Below are positions 22,895 to 34,207 of a DNA stretch of 64,000 bases, one piece after another (position 1 is the first letter of the stretch; each line of letters opens with the position of its first letter). A program made the translations under genes and the position numbers. The notes under the pieces were generated by a model, which was not told the origin of the DNA, searched no databases, and saw only the letters and a list, made by a program, of their open reading frames with translations. The stretch is from Lunularia cruciata (taxonomy: Eukaryota; Streptophyta; Marchantiopsida; Lunulariales; Lunulariaceae), in assembly GCA_948567375.1 (NCBI GenBank), contig OX419760.1:58896911-58960910 (forward strand), given 5' to 3'.

Positions 22895-24783
22895 TTGTGA
22901 CAACCTGGCAAATATCACTTTTGCGGTAATCGGGTAAGTAAAGTTCATTCCCGTAGAGATACGAGTTAGAATTGGTCAAATACAAAGTCAAAGTAACATG
23001 TAGTTCTTCTTGGTTGCGTCTTTAATCTCTCAGGTAGAAACCACACCCAGAAGAGAGTAACAAGCATTGACTTGTAGTCTTGTCACGAATTTCACACTCC
23101 TTAATCACAACTCCTTCAATTCTTTCCAAACAATCTTGATTGTGATGATTCAGGCTCTCCCAAAAATGGCACTTCATTGCAAAACGACTTCACCTCAGAA
23201 TTTTGTTCCACCCCTCCACTGAAGGCACAACTTCCTTGATCTAAATTGCTTCACATCAACCTCGTAATGCACTCACAATGCAGAATACTACCAACACTAC
23301 AATTCCTCTCAAATTTGTCAAGGCATTGCTCCAATTGCATTTCACTCAGGATCAAACACATAGAATGAAGATCAAGGCTTTGGAATCCAACATCCAACAA
23401 GCACCCTGACTTGCATTTTGAATTTCTCCCCACACTCACAAACAAAAATGCAAAGCTGATACTCGGAATCAAGCTCAAGGGACGAGCACTGCTTCACATC
23501 ACTTCACTTTATCTATTCTCAGAAATTATGAGCACTGAGCAACAATTCTCTGCAAATGCCACTCTTAAGTAGTGAAAAAATTGACAGTTCTAACAACTAT
23601 ACCGTTCTACAACAACTCTTCTAACTTGCAGATCCAAAATGACAATGCACCTCTTCATATCTGCCTCTTCATATCTCAAAATTGTTACTAATCCAATCCG
23701 ATGTCTACTTCGTCATCGGCTTTCAAACTCGAACCCAAAGTAACTTTACTTCCTACTACTCTATCTTCGGGTTTCACAACTTCTAATTCTTCTACGAGAT
23801 CCAACAATTCTCTTTCCTGATCTGAAATTACACTAGTGGGTAATCTATCTAACTCCTTATCTCCCGACCTACTATTCTCTAAGGTGTCAAATGTCAAATC
23901 CAAAGACACCTACACTCCTATCTCTCTTACTTTGGGTCTAAATACTATCAATTCCTTTACTAATTCTACTGTGTCATCATCAAGAATTGTAATTGAAAGT
24001 ATGAATATACTATCTACACCTTCAATTTGTAACCCACTTTCCCCTAATCACTTATGTAACTGACCCAAAGGCATTTATTGTTTAATACTGCACTTTGGGT
24101 TTATTCACTACTTCTCCTTCAATTCATGTTCTATCTTCAATCAGAACTGAAATTGAAGTCATGGGTATCCTAACTATCTTCTTTCTCTACTCTAACTTCC
24201 TTTGATGCTTCCCGCAAGATTCCCGAAGTCACCTTCACTGCACTCCGAGGTCTAACTTCCTCGGATTTAGTCGGTTATCTTAGTCTTGAGGTGAAGTCTT
24301 TAGACCCAAAGTCATGTAAACCCGAAGTCCGAAGTACGAAGTCACATTGACCCAAAGACACTAAACTACTCTTCACATCTACTACCAAAACTTCAAATGC
24401 TTGTAACTTCTTCTACAAACCTCCAAACTTTGAGATTTTGATGGCAACGGAAAGCACTGAACAAGACGCTTCCAACGAGATATAGCACGCTTGATTTGAA
24501 CTTGTGTGCATTGAGATATAGCTCTCGCAAGAATCCTGACCTGCAACTTCTATTTCTCCTTCGGGTTTGCCCTCCTTCAACGTCTGATCCGAGTTTTTTT
24601 TCCTCCTCTAACACGAAGTAAACTTCTTTGGGTTTGATCCAGTCCAAGTCCTTCTTCCTTTAATACAAAGTTGACTCCCTTGAGCTTGATCAAAACACAC
24701 GTTTCCACTCATTTCTTCTCCATTTGGTTTCAGCAAGGCACTTTTTCTTCAAAATTCGTCCAAAATGAAAAATGTGTGTACCA
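22895..24783 (-). mobile_element. Solo LTR of an element-E relative
   Basis: About 1.89 kb. On the minus strand it starts TGGTACACACATTTTT, like the E LTR at 40751 (TGGTGCCCACATTTTT), and ends GGTTGTCACA, like 53828. It is flanked by CACCTT at 22889-22894 and 24784-24789. The part nearest the LTR end (22895-23910) matches E's LTR closely; the middle is shorter and different. It still encodes the last 70-odd residues of the LTR reading frame. Confidence 0.85.
23688..23909 (-). pseudogene. C-terminal piece of the LTR-borne reading frame in the solo LTR
   Basis: 73 codons ending KADDEVDIGLD plus stop. They match the C-terminus of the reading frame in both LTRs of element E (43730 and about 53036), including the conserved ISDQERELLDLVEE segment. 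Acidic and helical in character. That the same end is kept in a solo LTR of a divergent relative argues that the frame belongs to the LTR family rather than to one copy. Confidence 0.7.
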
Positions 24784-25035
24784 CACCTTCTCCACTATGA
24801 AAGATCCAAAGTACTTAGGCAAAAACTTCTTTTGTATTCTCTTGCATCAAATGGAATCAAATAACATTACCCAATCACATTCCGTGAAAGGCTCCACCTT
24901 CTTCTTGCCTTGCTCTTCTCATAGCTTTTTTTTTCCATTGGGCTTGCTCCACTCGAACCATGGCAACTGCTCTTGCCTCTTCCAACTCCATGAGTTGATC
25001 TTTCCTTGACTTCTCTACATCACCTGCTTGTGCTT
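24784..25035 (-). pseudogene. Integrase C-terminal segment of element C
   Basis: Minus-strand sequence encoding EKSRKDQLMELEEARAVA, then a stretch recognisable after one or two stops as a (V)MLFDS...NTKK..PKYFG-type Gypsy integrase C-terminal region. It lies between solo LTR and element D and continues across both. Confidence 0.65.
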
Positions 25036-25039
25036 TCTT

Positions 25040-25490
25040 TGTCACGCCATTTGTAGTTCCGCATCTAGATGCTCGGACACTGGAGTTCCAGTGATGGTAG
25101 TTAGAGTTATTCTAGCTGTTTCTCAGGGACTACTTTCCGATGGTTAGATTTCGTGTTCGGGGTATTGACTTCACGGTAGGGCCCACCGTCACTTTGCACC
25201 GTTTGCACCATCAAGTGTGCCGTCAGCGGGACCGTTAGGGTTTCAGGGCTAGCTCGAGTCTAGGGGGTATAGTTTCGAAGTGAGCTCTAGAGAGCTCACT
25301 TCTCTGATGTTGAGCCTTCGAGTTCCTGGCTATGGTGGACAGAGGCCGGCGAGCGTCACCTGGATTCTCTATGCTTGAGTGGGTGTGGCTTGACTGTAAT
25401 CAGTGCCTAGTTGTTGGCAGTTTATAGAGTGACAGATCAAGTATTGATCTGAGTTGAGTTGAGTTGAAAGTGTTAAGCAATCTGATTACA
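25040..25490 (+). repeat. Terminal repeat A1 of element D
   Basis: 451 bp, matching A2 (34208-34657) with few differences, which suggests a fairly recent insertion. It contains a TTTATAGAG box near 25419. It starts at the insertion junction and lacks the B sequence that precedes A2. ATCAGAGAAG just beyond its end (25490) resembles the core of a Met-tRNA primer site. Confidence 0.9.
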
Positions 25491-26635
25491 TCAGAGAAGT
25501 GAAGTCAGGGGGAAATTGGGTGCAAGAACGTTGAGTGTTGGTGGTATCTCCAAGCTCGGTGGATTGTGGTAGCTCGATTCAGGTTCTATGTTTCCCTAGT
25601 GTGCAGAAGCTCGTGTAGTTGATGCAAATTTGGCAGTTAGGCGGACGGTGTGCGGAAGCGCTGGCCAAATTTCGAGCAAAGAAGGAGCAATTTTTGAGCA
25701 GTGTTGTGATTTTGAGCTCAGGAGGTGAAGGCAGGACCAATTTGCTGCAAGTTGGGCTCAGAAAGTGAAATTGAAGGTGGAGTTGGAAAGCTCTTCTCAT
25801 GAAATTGTGATTTGGAAAAACCCGTTTTGTCAATTTGGCTCGAGTGGAAAGTTAGCGGGGGATTCGGAGGCTTCGAGGCATAGGGCTGTGGGCTATGAGA
25901 GGCTACGAAGGCTACGAAGGGCCAGAAGGGCCAGCAAGCCAGCTTGCTGGCGTGAGGCTAGCTAGTTTAGTGTAGATCTTGGTCATTGGTTGGCAAAATC
26001 TGCCTTTCTTGCTAGATTGTGCGCAACAAGGTTTGACTCCTAGATCTCTTGTTCCTAGACTGGTGCCCTAGCCAACTGGTCCACCTTCACTTGTTGTCAT
26101 AGTGACTGTGCCACTGTTATCTATACACATGTAGCTTTGGCTAGGAGAGGCAGTTTGATCCCATTCTTGGTGATCTTGGTAGCTTAGGACTTAGATACGA
26201 ACTACTCTTATGTCAAATGCCAAATGGCGGCAGAGTCAGTCCCGTGTTGTGTTATGAGATGGAGGGTTTTTGTTTAGATTTCTTGTGATTGGATCCCCTC
26301 CATTCTCTGCTTCCTGTTTGTGCACCACGTTTGTATGAGGTGCCTTGACTTTTGAGCGTTGGTGCTCTGGTGTGCTCTCGGTGGTGAGGCTGGAGTGATG
26401 ACCAGTCAGACTACCTTTGTTTCTCTCCGGTGAGGCAGGAAGTGATGACCTGCAGACCGTGAGAGTGCGTGTTATGATGGCAGGTTACAGGTTGCCCTTC
26501 CCCTAGTGTAGTTATCTTGGTTAGAGTTACATTAGTGGGTGGTGTCTAGTTGGTGTTGGCACTTGGTGGGGCACTTGCAGTTGCGACTTGCGGTTGCAGT
26601 TGGTGGTTCGGGTTTGCTGTTGGAGTTACGTGGTC
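25491..26635 (+). other. Leader of element D
   Basis: 1.15 kb without a conserved reading frame, collinear with the leader of copy D0. It holds short GGCTACGAA and GGCCAGAAG repeats around 25898-25950, and an AGCAAGCCAGCTTGCTGGC palindrome-like stretch near 25931-25950. Confidence 0.65.
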
Positions 26636-28650
26636 ACGACGGAGTTCTTTGAAGATTCCAGAGGAGTTAGCCATGCAGTACGCAATGGGTTTACTCGGAG
26701 TGGTACTCGGTATCAGCCTGTATCTCAAGTCCCAGTGAGGGAGGAGATTGACTCTGAGTTGGAGTTCGACACAGGAGCTGATTCAGTTGAGAGTGCACTT
26801 GGTGTGTCCGCACCGTTGTTGTGGGACATGGACGAGATTTATGGGGCCTCCAAAGGCCCTAGGCGTTACTCTGGTATAGTGGGTACCATTGAGTTGGATG
26901 ACTTCATCCAGGAGTTTGATAGTTGGTGTGATCTGCAGCAGATGCGGAACTTGACTTTGTTCACACCTTTCATGGCATGGAAGGGGTTGTTTCAGCACTT
27001 GGAGGGTCCACCGATGGACGACTACCATGAGTTCAGGAGAGCTCATTTGGAGGAGATTGAGTTATGGAGACAGTATTGGTCTCCTCACTATGTCTCTATC
27101 ACTTCAGGCTCGGTGGCCAGGAGTAGATCGGCTGTACCTATGAGTTCTAGCTCGAGTAGTGTGGGTGGAGCTAGTGGAGGTGCACTAGCTGGAGATAGTG
27201 CTACTACAAGTGGAGGTACCGCTGCAGGAGGTGGTGTGGTACCGGGGTTTAACCCCATGGTTGAGTTCTTCCTATGTTTGAGGCAGAACTACCAAGGAGT
27301 GCGGACTGACAAGCTGAGGAGCTTGTAGGAGTTCCAGCGGAAGGCTGGAGAGAGCCTACGCGAGGCATACACTCGCATGAGGCGGCTGATCAGTTTCACT
27401 CAAGGAGTTACTGAGGCCCAGGTAGTCCAGTTTTGGTATGGGATACTGGACAGGGAGTTGCGACGTAGAGTTCGTGATGCTATGTTGTTGCAGGCTACTT
27501 CGCCCACTTTGGCAGTAGTCTTTGGTTTGGCTGAGCGTATTGAGCTCAACATGGTGGAGGAGAGAGTGGTGACATCTGGATTTGGTAGGGAGACCTCATC
27601 CACGATTGTGACTTCTTCTAGAGTGCAGCAGAGTGCACCACGCCCAGTTGGTTTTCGAGGACAGGGTGGACAGCCCAGATCCTATGGAGCGAGTGGAGGG
27701 CCTAGTGGAGTTAGACCCTTACCCTCATTTTCGGGTCAGCAGCAGCCAGTGAGTGGTGGTGTTGCTTGTTGGACTTGTGGTGGACCTCACCATAGGAGAG
27801 AGTGTACTCAGGGCAGCGGACCTGATACCTCTGGTGCATCACAGCCAGCACAGAGGCAATGTGAGCACTGCCATAGATTTGGTCATACTAGTGACCGGTG
27901 TTTTGACCTACACCCGGAGTTACGGAGTGGTAGGGCTGCTATGACAGGTAGTAGAGGAGCTCCATTTCATGGAGGACGAGGTGGTAGAGGTGGTGGTAGA
28001 GGATCTACACCTAGTAGGGGTGCAGTACTTGCCCTTACTTCTGACACAACTATGGCTACTCGGATTGAGCAGTTGGAGCAGAGATTGGCTAGTATGGCTA
28101 TTGCTCATAGGAGATCAGATTCAGGTGCTGAGGCTTCCACCTCATATGCTGGTGATAGAGATGCTTTGGACTTCATGTGCGGAGCAGCACAGGTGGATGC
28201 ATCTGCAACAGTGACTAGGAGTGCAATACGTGCTCCAGAGCCTAGAGGAGCATCAGTGGAATTGGACCCACAGAGAGGAGAGGTTGGGAGACAGGTCAGA
28301 CTTCTCCAGTCTTTCACGCTATCTGAGGCATTGCAGACGACATCCATGGTTCCTAGACGTCCCAGTGCAGGTGTGGTAGGTGGTGATGGAGTACATGATG
28401 GACTACCTGCTAGTCAGCCACCTACTACTACACAGACTGAGTCTAGCATGATGTTGGGGGCGGCTCAGCTGATTATGCGGCATCCTTTATTTTCAGCCAG
28501 TGACATGTTTACATTGGGAGTTGACCCAGCCCCAGTGTTTCGGTTGGCTGCCACGTTGTGTGAGAGTAGGGATGGTGCAATTCCTACTACTAGAGCAGAG
28601 GTGGTTGGTAGTGGAGCTGACTTGGTTGAGGAGCATGGGATCCGTTCAGC
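26636..28650 (+). pseudogene. gag of element D
   Basis: N-terminal structural part of the polyprotein. The family ATG (seen in copy D0) is ACG here at 26636-26638. Visible features are the conserved block DFIQEFDSWCDL, a Ser/Gly-rich linker, a capsid-like SLREAYTRMRRLISF segment, then two CCHC-type knuckles: CWTCGGPHHRREC (about 27764) and CEHCHRFGHTSDRC (27861). RGG-rich sequence follows the second. A single TAG at 27326-27328 interrupts it; CAG fits the context. It would assemble particles and bind the element RNA. Confidence 0.85.
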
Positions 28651-29150
28651 GACCAGTGGTTTATGGCAGGCAGCAGCGGCTAGACTGGAGGAGTTGCCAG
28701 CTAGACCGGCCTTTGAGAGAGCGCGGTTTACACCTGGTGTTGTCTTATTGGATAACCAGAGGGGGATCTTTTGTTTGGTAGGACCTTCAGGGAAGGTCTA
28801 TACACCACAGAGAGTCTTGTTAGACTCTGGTGCGCAGCCCCTTATGGTGGGGAAGGCTGCAGTTGTTGGTCTGGAGTTACGGAAGACCGATGTGGAGAGG
28901 TGTCCATTTCAGATCCAGACATCTCTTGGTGGTGGTTCGACACAGTACATCACACGTGGGGAGCTTGTTGTCCAGGTTCAGCCTGGTCATCCGACTGATA
29001 GCTCAGTGGTGAGAGCTCAGGCTATTGCGACGATAGCTGAGTCATATGATGTGCTAGTTGGGGGAGCAGTGTTATACCCTATGGGTTTCAGTATTGACTA
29101 TTGGGAGGAGACAGCCTCTTATAGACCTGGTTGGCAGTCTGGTGAGGGAT
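28651..29150 (+). pseudogene. Aspartic protease of element D
   Basis: Continues in the same frame as gag. LLDSGAQPLMVG, with the catalytic DSG at 28823-28831, and a later YDVLVGGAVLYPMG that fills the place of the flap/ILG region, are typical of retropepsins. It would cleave the polyprotein. No stop occurs within this part. Confidence 0.8.
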
Positions 29151-29509
29151 GGGTATGTCGCCTACCAGTACGCTTCAGTAGTGGCAGTCTTGGCTCACTA
29201 CAGTCCGGGACCATGGCAGCATCAGTTTTGGCTTTCAGCGGTGCAGTTACTTGGCCTGGTGACTTGTTAGAGGGGAATGCCCATGCAAAAGATACTCCAG
29301 TACTAGAGGAGATCACTCGGCTATGGAGTACGAGTGGGATTGTTCCATCCACCTTGGATGTTCCATTGTGGAGTTCAGAGGAGGCATTGCAGCAGCATGC
29401 AGATCAGTTGGTGCAGCAGGCTTGGAGTGGAGCCTTCGTACCATCAGGGGATGAGTGTGAGGATGAGCCTCCAGAGGCGATTGCTTTGACACCTCTGGAT
29501 ACCACACTC

Positions 29510-30520
29510 ATTGCTTGGCATTATCCAGTAGAGGGGATATGTCTATTAGAGTTGTTTGGTGGGATCATCACCGGACTAGCTGCGGTGTTACAGGCGGGTA
29601 TCCGAGTACAGAGGTACTTGTATGTAGAGAGAGATGAGACTGCTAGGCGAGTCTCTCTACATCATGTGGCACACTTGGCCTATCGGTATCCGGAGTTATT
29701 ACCGATGTCAGCAGTCAGAGGTTACCAGAAGGCTTACCAGGAGACATTTCCTTACTGGGGGCGCATGACCTAGAGAGACATGGGCCTATTCACTTGGTGA
29801 TTTCTGGATGGCCATGTCAGGGACATACACGTGCGGGCCGCGGTTTGGGTCTTCAGGATCCTCGTTCTGGTGTGTTTTGGGAGATGTTACGGATACTACG
29901 ACATCTCCAGGTTCATCAGTCTTTCTCCAGCTTACCTTTTGGATAACGTTCCATTGATGGGTGATTCTCGCACTAGAGTGGTGGCGAGTACACATCAGGT
30001 CCATTCTTGGATGGGACCTGCTGTATTGTTAGATGCAGCCAGAGTGGGATCACGGGCTCATCGTCTTCATCTTTGGTGGACAAACCTCTTACCCAGAGAG
30101 GTTCTACAGCGTGCTTATGATGGGATTCAGCGACTGGACCACATTCTTGTTGATGATATCTTGGATGTTGGGCGTCAGTCTCAGACAGTGGTAGTGGCTG
30201 ATAGGTCACCCATGGCAGTGGTGAACCTAGTTGGACAACCTAGAGCTGCATTTCCCACACTCATGAGTTTCCCAGGCTCTCATGCTTTTTGAGAGGGAGG
30301 ACCTGGACTTGTTTGGGACTCACAGTTATAGCAGTTGGTGGAGCCCAATGCTGATGAGAGAGAGCGGGTGATGGGTTTTTGCACCGGTATTACCGCTGTT
30401 CCAGCAGTGTCAGAGGCATCCAGGCGTCAGGTGTTAGGTCAGGCTATGGACCTGAACTGTTTGACCTGGATTGTGAGCCTTGGTTTGGCAGAGCAGCGTA
30501 GGATGCGCTTGATAGGCATC
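29510..30520 (+). pseudogene. C5-cytosine DNA methyltransferase domain embedded in the Gypsy polyprotein
   Basis: Lies between protease and RT. In order: motif I LLELFGGIITGLAA (29543), an acidic motif II YLYVERDETARR, motif IV with GWPCQGHTRAG (PCQ at 29812-29820, the catalytic Cys), then DPRSGVFWEMLRIL, motif VI as LLDNVP (29936; most families have ENV), a motif VIII-like RLHLWWTNL, then motif IX/X DERERVMGF and LGQAMDLNCLTW (30350-30475). The order is canonical, not DRM-rearranged. Two compensating frameshifts (about 29755 and 29925), a TGA (30290) and a TAG (30329) inactivate it. It would methylate cytosine in DNA, possibly the element's own cDNA. Confidence 0.85.
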
Positions 30521-30970
30521 ACCACTCGGACACTTGTGAGCCCTGTGCCTATCGAGACGATTCAGGCACATGCTGGGGGCGATGGACCGAGTGGACATGG
30601 TATTCTTGGGACACATCCAGTAGCTACTAGGGAGAGTGGTCTACTTGGAGTCCATCCAGGTGAGCGTGGGCTACTTGGATTACACCCTTGGTCCACATGG
30701 GATGCAGCCAGAGGACGTATGGAGCTTGCAGCCAGAGTGGAGGGAGTTTTTCACACAGAGGTTGGGACCTCTAGTGGTCGGGAGCATGACACCATTGCTC
30801 CCAAGGGCCCAGTATAGCAGCCAGTCAGTACGTCTTCCACTCCTACTACAGTTACAGAGGATACTTGGGAGCCAGATCTTGGACCCAAGCTTACTGGAGA
30901 GGAAAGACGGAGGGTTTGGAGGTTCTTGAGGAGTCACACGAGTTGTTTTGCCTTCAGTATGAAGGATTTG
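30521..30970 (+). pseudogene. Linker of element D with short His-Pro repeats
   Basis: Same frame, between the methyltransferase and RT. It holds three repeats of an (I/L)LG(T/V/L)HP motif at about 30600-30690. A TAG at 30815 is followed by open sequence leading into RT (TGEERRRVWRFLR). Function unknown; the repeats may be a flexible spacer. Confidence 0.6.
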
Positions 30971-32330
30971 GGTGCTCTAAAGGGACCTGGTATACGGATT
31001 GAGCTGACTAGCGACACACCTGTTTTCCGACGTCCTTATCGATATAGTGAGATGGAGAGGACATTGATTCAGAGCCGGAGTAGTGACTTTTTTGAGGCTG
31101 GTTTGGTGGAGATTTCACATGGAGAGTATGCATCAGCGACAGTGATGCCAGCCAAGAAGGATATGCATGGCAACTATACAGATAGGCGGATGTGTGGAGA
31201 CTACCGTCCTATCAACCGACAGACCAGGGCTGATCGGTATGCCATGCCTACACCGGAGGAGATTTTTGATGCGATTGGGCATGCAAAGGTCTTCAATACT
31301 TTGGATCTACGAGCGGGATATCATCAGTTGCCAATCAGGGAGGAGGATAGGTCCAAGATAGCATTTTGGGCTATTGATCCTCACGGCAAGGATGTGTTAT
31401 ATCAATGGAGATTCTTACCATTTGGGTTGAAGAATGCTCCTGCTGAGTTCCAGAGGGTCATGGATAGGATCCTAGCTGGACTAGATTTTGCTCGGTGCTA
31501 TATTGATGACATTTTGGTGTATAGCACTACTGTGGAGGAGCATGAGAGACAGTTGTTGGAGGTGTTTGAGAGGTTGAGATCTCATGGACTCAAATTACAT
31601 CCTGGGAAGTGTAGGTTCTTCCACGAGCAGGTTGAGTATTTGGGTCACACTATCTACCCCGGAGGACTTGGTGTTCAGCAGACCAAGGTAGAGGCTATTG
31701 CACGTATTCCTCGGCCTACAGATGTGAGCACAGTGCGAGCATTCCTTGGGTTGGCGAACTTCTATCGCCGCTATGTTAGAGGATTTAGTGCCATTGCCAA
31801 GGCCTTGACGAAGCTGACCAAGCTTACACAGGAGTGGTGTTGGGGAGATGAGCAGGAGAGAGCTTTTGTAGAGCTCAAGGAGAGGTTGACATCTGCTCCT
31901 ATTTTGAGGAGACCGATCAGGGGACGACCATTTCAGGTTCACACTGATTGGAGTATGTTGGGGCTTGGAGCGGTGCTCACCCAACATGATGATGAGGAGA
32001 AGGAGTTTGTGGTGGCCTATGCTAGTCGCTCCAACAATTCAGCGGAGGCGAAGTATAGTTCATATGAGGGAGAGTGCTTGGCAGAAGTTTGGGCAGTAGC
32101 ACATTTCTGATGTTACCTATTTGGTAACCCCTTCACTCTCATCACTGATCATCAGCCGCTGAAGTGGTTGATGGAGTCCGACAAGCTTTCAGGGAAGCTT
32201 GCACGATGGGCTCTGATTTTACAGGAGTATGATTTCACGGTTGTTCACAGACCTGGAGTGGTGAACCGTGATGCAGATGGGTTGAGTAGAAACCCATGTC
32301 CCAGCCAGCAGGATCAGACCGGAGCACGTT
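30971..32330 (+). pseudogene. Reverse transcriptase and RNase H of element D
   Basis: RT blocks in order: FRRPYRYSEME, CGDYRPINRQT, LDLRAGYHQLPI, LPFGLKNAPAEFQ, YIDDILVYS (catalytic YIDD at 31499-31510), LGHTIYPGG and FLGLANFYRRYV. RNase H follows, with HTDWSMLGLGA, YEGECLA and TDHQPLKWL (the expected D, E, D acids). The frame is open except for a TGA at 32108. The minus-strand copy at 60257-60259 has CGA there, so the stop is a C-to-T change. It would make the cDNA and degrade the RNA template. Confidence 0.92.
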
Positions 32331-32599
32331 GGCATGGTGAGACAGATGAGGAGATGGTGCCAGGTTGGCATGCATCGGCCTTTCTGTGTATATTTGTAGA
32401 GACTTTGGTGATATCTCTCTCAGCGCATACAGGAGGAGTTATTGAGGTCACAGATCCAGAGAGTGAAGATATTGGTACAGTTCAGCGAGACATTCATGAT
32501 GATGTCTTAGTGATGGACTATCTTCGCACTGGTGTTGTGGGTGGCACAGTTGGGGCCAAGGAGAGAGACCGTGTTCTTCAGCGAGCCAGACGGTTCAGA

Positions 32600-33700
32600 T
32601 TGGAGGGTAGACACCTTTTGCGTGTATGGGAGGATAGTAGAGTGCGAGTAGTACCACTTCCATCACAAAGACCACAGTTGGTCCGTCATGCTCATGAGGA
32701 GCTAGGACATTTTGGAGTAAAGCGTACATATAGCTTACTCCAGAGTCATTATTGGTGGCGCGGTATGCAGACCGAGGTACAGCAGTTTGTTGCCAGATGT
32801 GTGGTTTGTGACCGAGTTAGAGCATCATTCAATGCTCATACGCCACAGTTACACCCATTACCTATCATGGGATTGGGTTACCGTTGGAGTTTGGACTTTG
32901 CCGGACCTTTACCGCTGACTGTGAGACATCATCGGTATGTTTTGGTGATGGTGGAGCACTTCTCCAAGTGGATTAAGTTGGTGGCACTTCCTGACAAGTC
33001 TAGTGAAGGGACAGCTTACTCGTTCATGGATCGAGTTCTTAGTCATTTTGGTGCACCAGCTGAGGTTTTGACTGATCAGGGTACAGAGTTCTTGGGAGAG
33101 TTTCAGGTCTTGTGTGACAAGGCTTTGATTGATCATCGTACTACATCCCGAGATCACCCTGAGGCAGATGGCTTAGCAGAGAGAGTGGTTCAGACGGTGA
33201 AGAGAGGATTGCAAAAGTATGGTTTGCAGAGAGGCCACTTGGGAGATTGGGATCTCCAGTTACCTTGGTTGGCCATGGGCTATCGGTTCAGCCGGCAAGC
33301 CTCCTTAGCATCCTTCTCTCCATACTTTTTACTCTATGGACGAGATCCAGATTTACCTGCAGCCATTCGTCTAGATGCTACTGTAGTTTTGGACTTGGAT
33401 GACCCCGATGTATGGATGAGCGCATGTTCTCAACGGGCAGAGATCTTTCGGAGAGTGATGCCGATGGCCTTTGAGAACTTGGCGATTGCTCAGCATAGAG
33501 ATACTTTACGCTATGCTACCATTCGAGGAGGAGGTTATAGACCCTCGATCTGTCGATTTCATCCAGGCGACTATGTATATCTACAGCAGACAGCACCGAC
33601 GACACTTGATGTTTCTACAGGCCGCACTATCTTGAGAGTGCGCGAGGTTTTGCCATCTGGAGTCCTTGTGTTAGAAGGACGTGATGGTGTTGTTTGGAAG
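32600..33700 (+). pseudogene. Integrase of element D
   Basis: HHCC zinc domain (HAHEELGHFGV ... CVVCDRVRA, about 32686-32820) and a DDE core with Asp at 32894 (LDFAGP), Asp at 33074 (TDQGTEF) and Glu at 33179 (GLAERVV). The last two are 35 residues apart, as in retroviral integrases. It is open throughout this part. A C-terminal DNA-binding segment runs to about 33700. This is the enzyme expected to have made the 4-bp target duplication. No tyrosine recombinase is present. Confidence 0.92.
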
Positions 33701-33931
33701 GATCATGTGCGCAATTGTGCGCCATGCCACCTCCCAAACATTGATGGTACTATGGACCCAAGCTTGGCACCTGTACGTGCAGGCTTGAGGTGTATGTTAT
33801 GTGGCTCTTCTGGTGGAGCTGCTACTATGTTAGTGTGTGATAGCTATTCGAGAGGATGGCATATGGCATGTATGACTCCTCCCCTCACGGTGGTTCCTCA
33901 GGGATAGTGGTTATGTCCTAGATGTACTTGA
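33701..33931 (+). pseudogene. PHD-like finger at the integrase C-terminus of element D
   Basis: CMLCG (33791), VCDSYSRGWHMAC, PPLTVVPQG and WLCPRC match the Cys4-His-Cys3 pattern of PHD fingers, including the RGWH and PP..VP signatures. The fourth ligand is Tyr rather than Cys, in this copy and in K. A TAG at 33905 splits off the last Cys pair; K has no stop there. PHD fingers bind histone H3 tails, so the finger may target integration as chromodomains do in chromoviruses. The targeting role is inference. Confidence 0.8.
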
Positions 33932-34100
33932 CCTATAGCTAGTTCATTCTTTATATGGTAAAGATTGCAGACAGGCGACTAACGATGGGGCTCCATAGCA
34001 CCCGGCCTCCTGATCTTTGCCCATTAGAGGGTATACCATATACTTAGAGTAGATGGCTATCTGGAGTTAGAGGGACCTAACCGCCAGCTAGGGGGGCAAT
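33932..34100 (+). other. 3' untranslated segment and purine tract of element D
   Basis: Non-coding stretch between the polyprotein stop and B1, conserved in K (20301-20455). It ends with GCTAGGGGGGCAAT (34087-34100), a purine-rich tract placed exactly where a plus-strand primer would sit upstream of B1. Confidence 0.65.
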
Positions 34101-34207
34101 TGTGGCACTTTACAATCTATGTATGACTTATGTGTGAGTTGTGCTTCTATAGTGTATGATGTTGACAGCGATGTATGTTGTGTAGCGATGTATATACGCA
34201 TGACAGC
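34101..34207 (+). repeat. Terminal repeat B1 of element D
   Basis: 107 bp, TGTGGCACTTTA...CATGACAGC. It is nearly identical to B2 (34658-34762) and lies directly before A2. It does not occur before A1 at the 5' end. Confidence 0.9.

Noticed and set aside
25040..25490. Treating A1 and A2 as ordinary LTRs with element D ending at 34657
   Set aside because: B2 beyond A2 is followed directly by TCTT, which matches the base run before A1; ending at 34657 gives no duplication, and K shows the same B2.
27969..28347. Alternative-frame ORFs over the gag of element D
   Set aside because: They overlap the zinc-knuckle/RGG region in other frames and have low-complexity Trp/Leu content; shadows.
32168..33931. 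Calling family MT a DIRS/Ngaro element
   Set aside because: The terminal layout is similar, but the protein has an HHCC zinc domain and a DDE core, and no tyrosine-recombinase motif (R..HxxR..Y) was seen.
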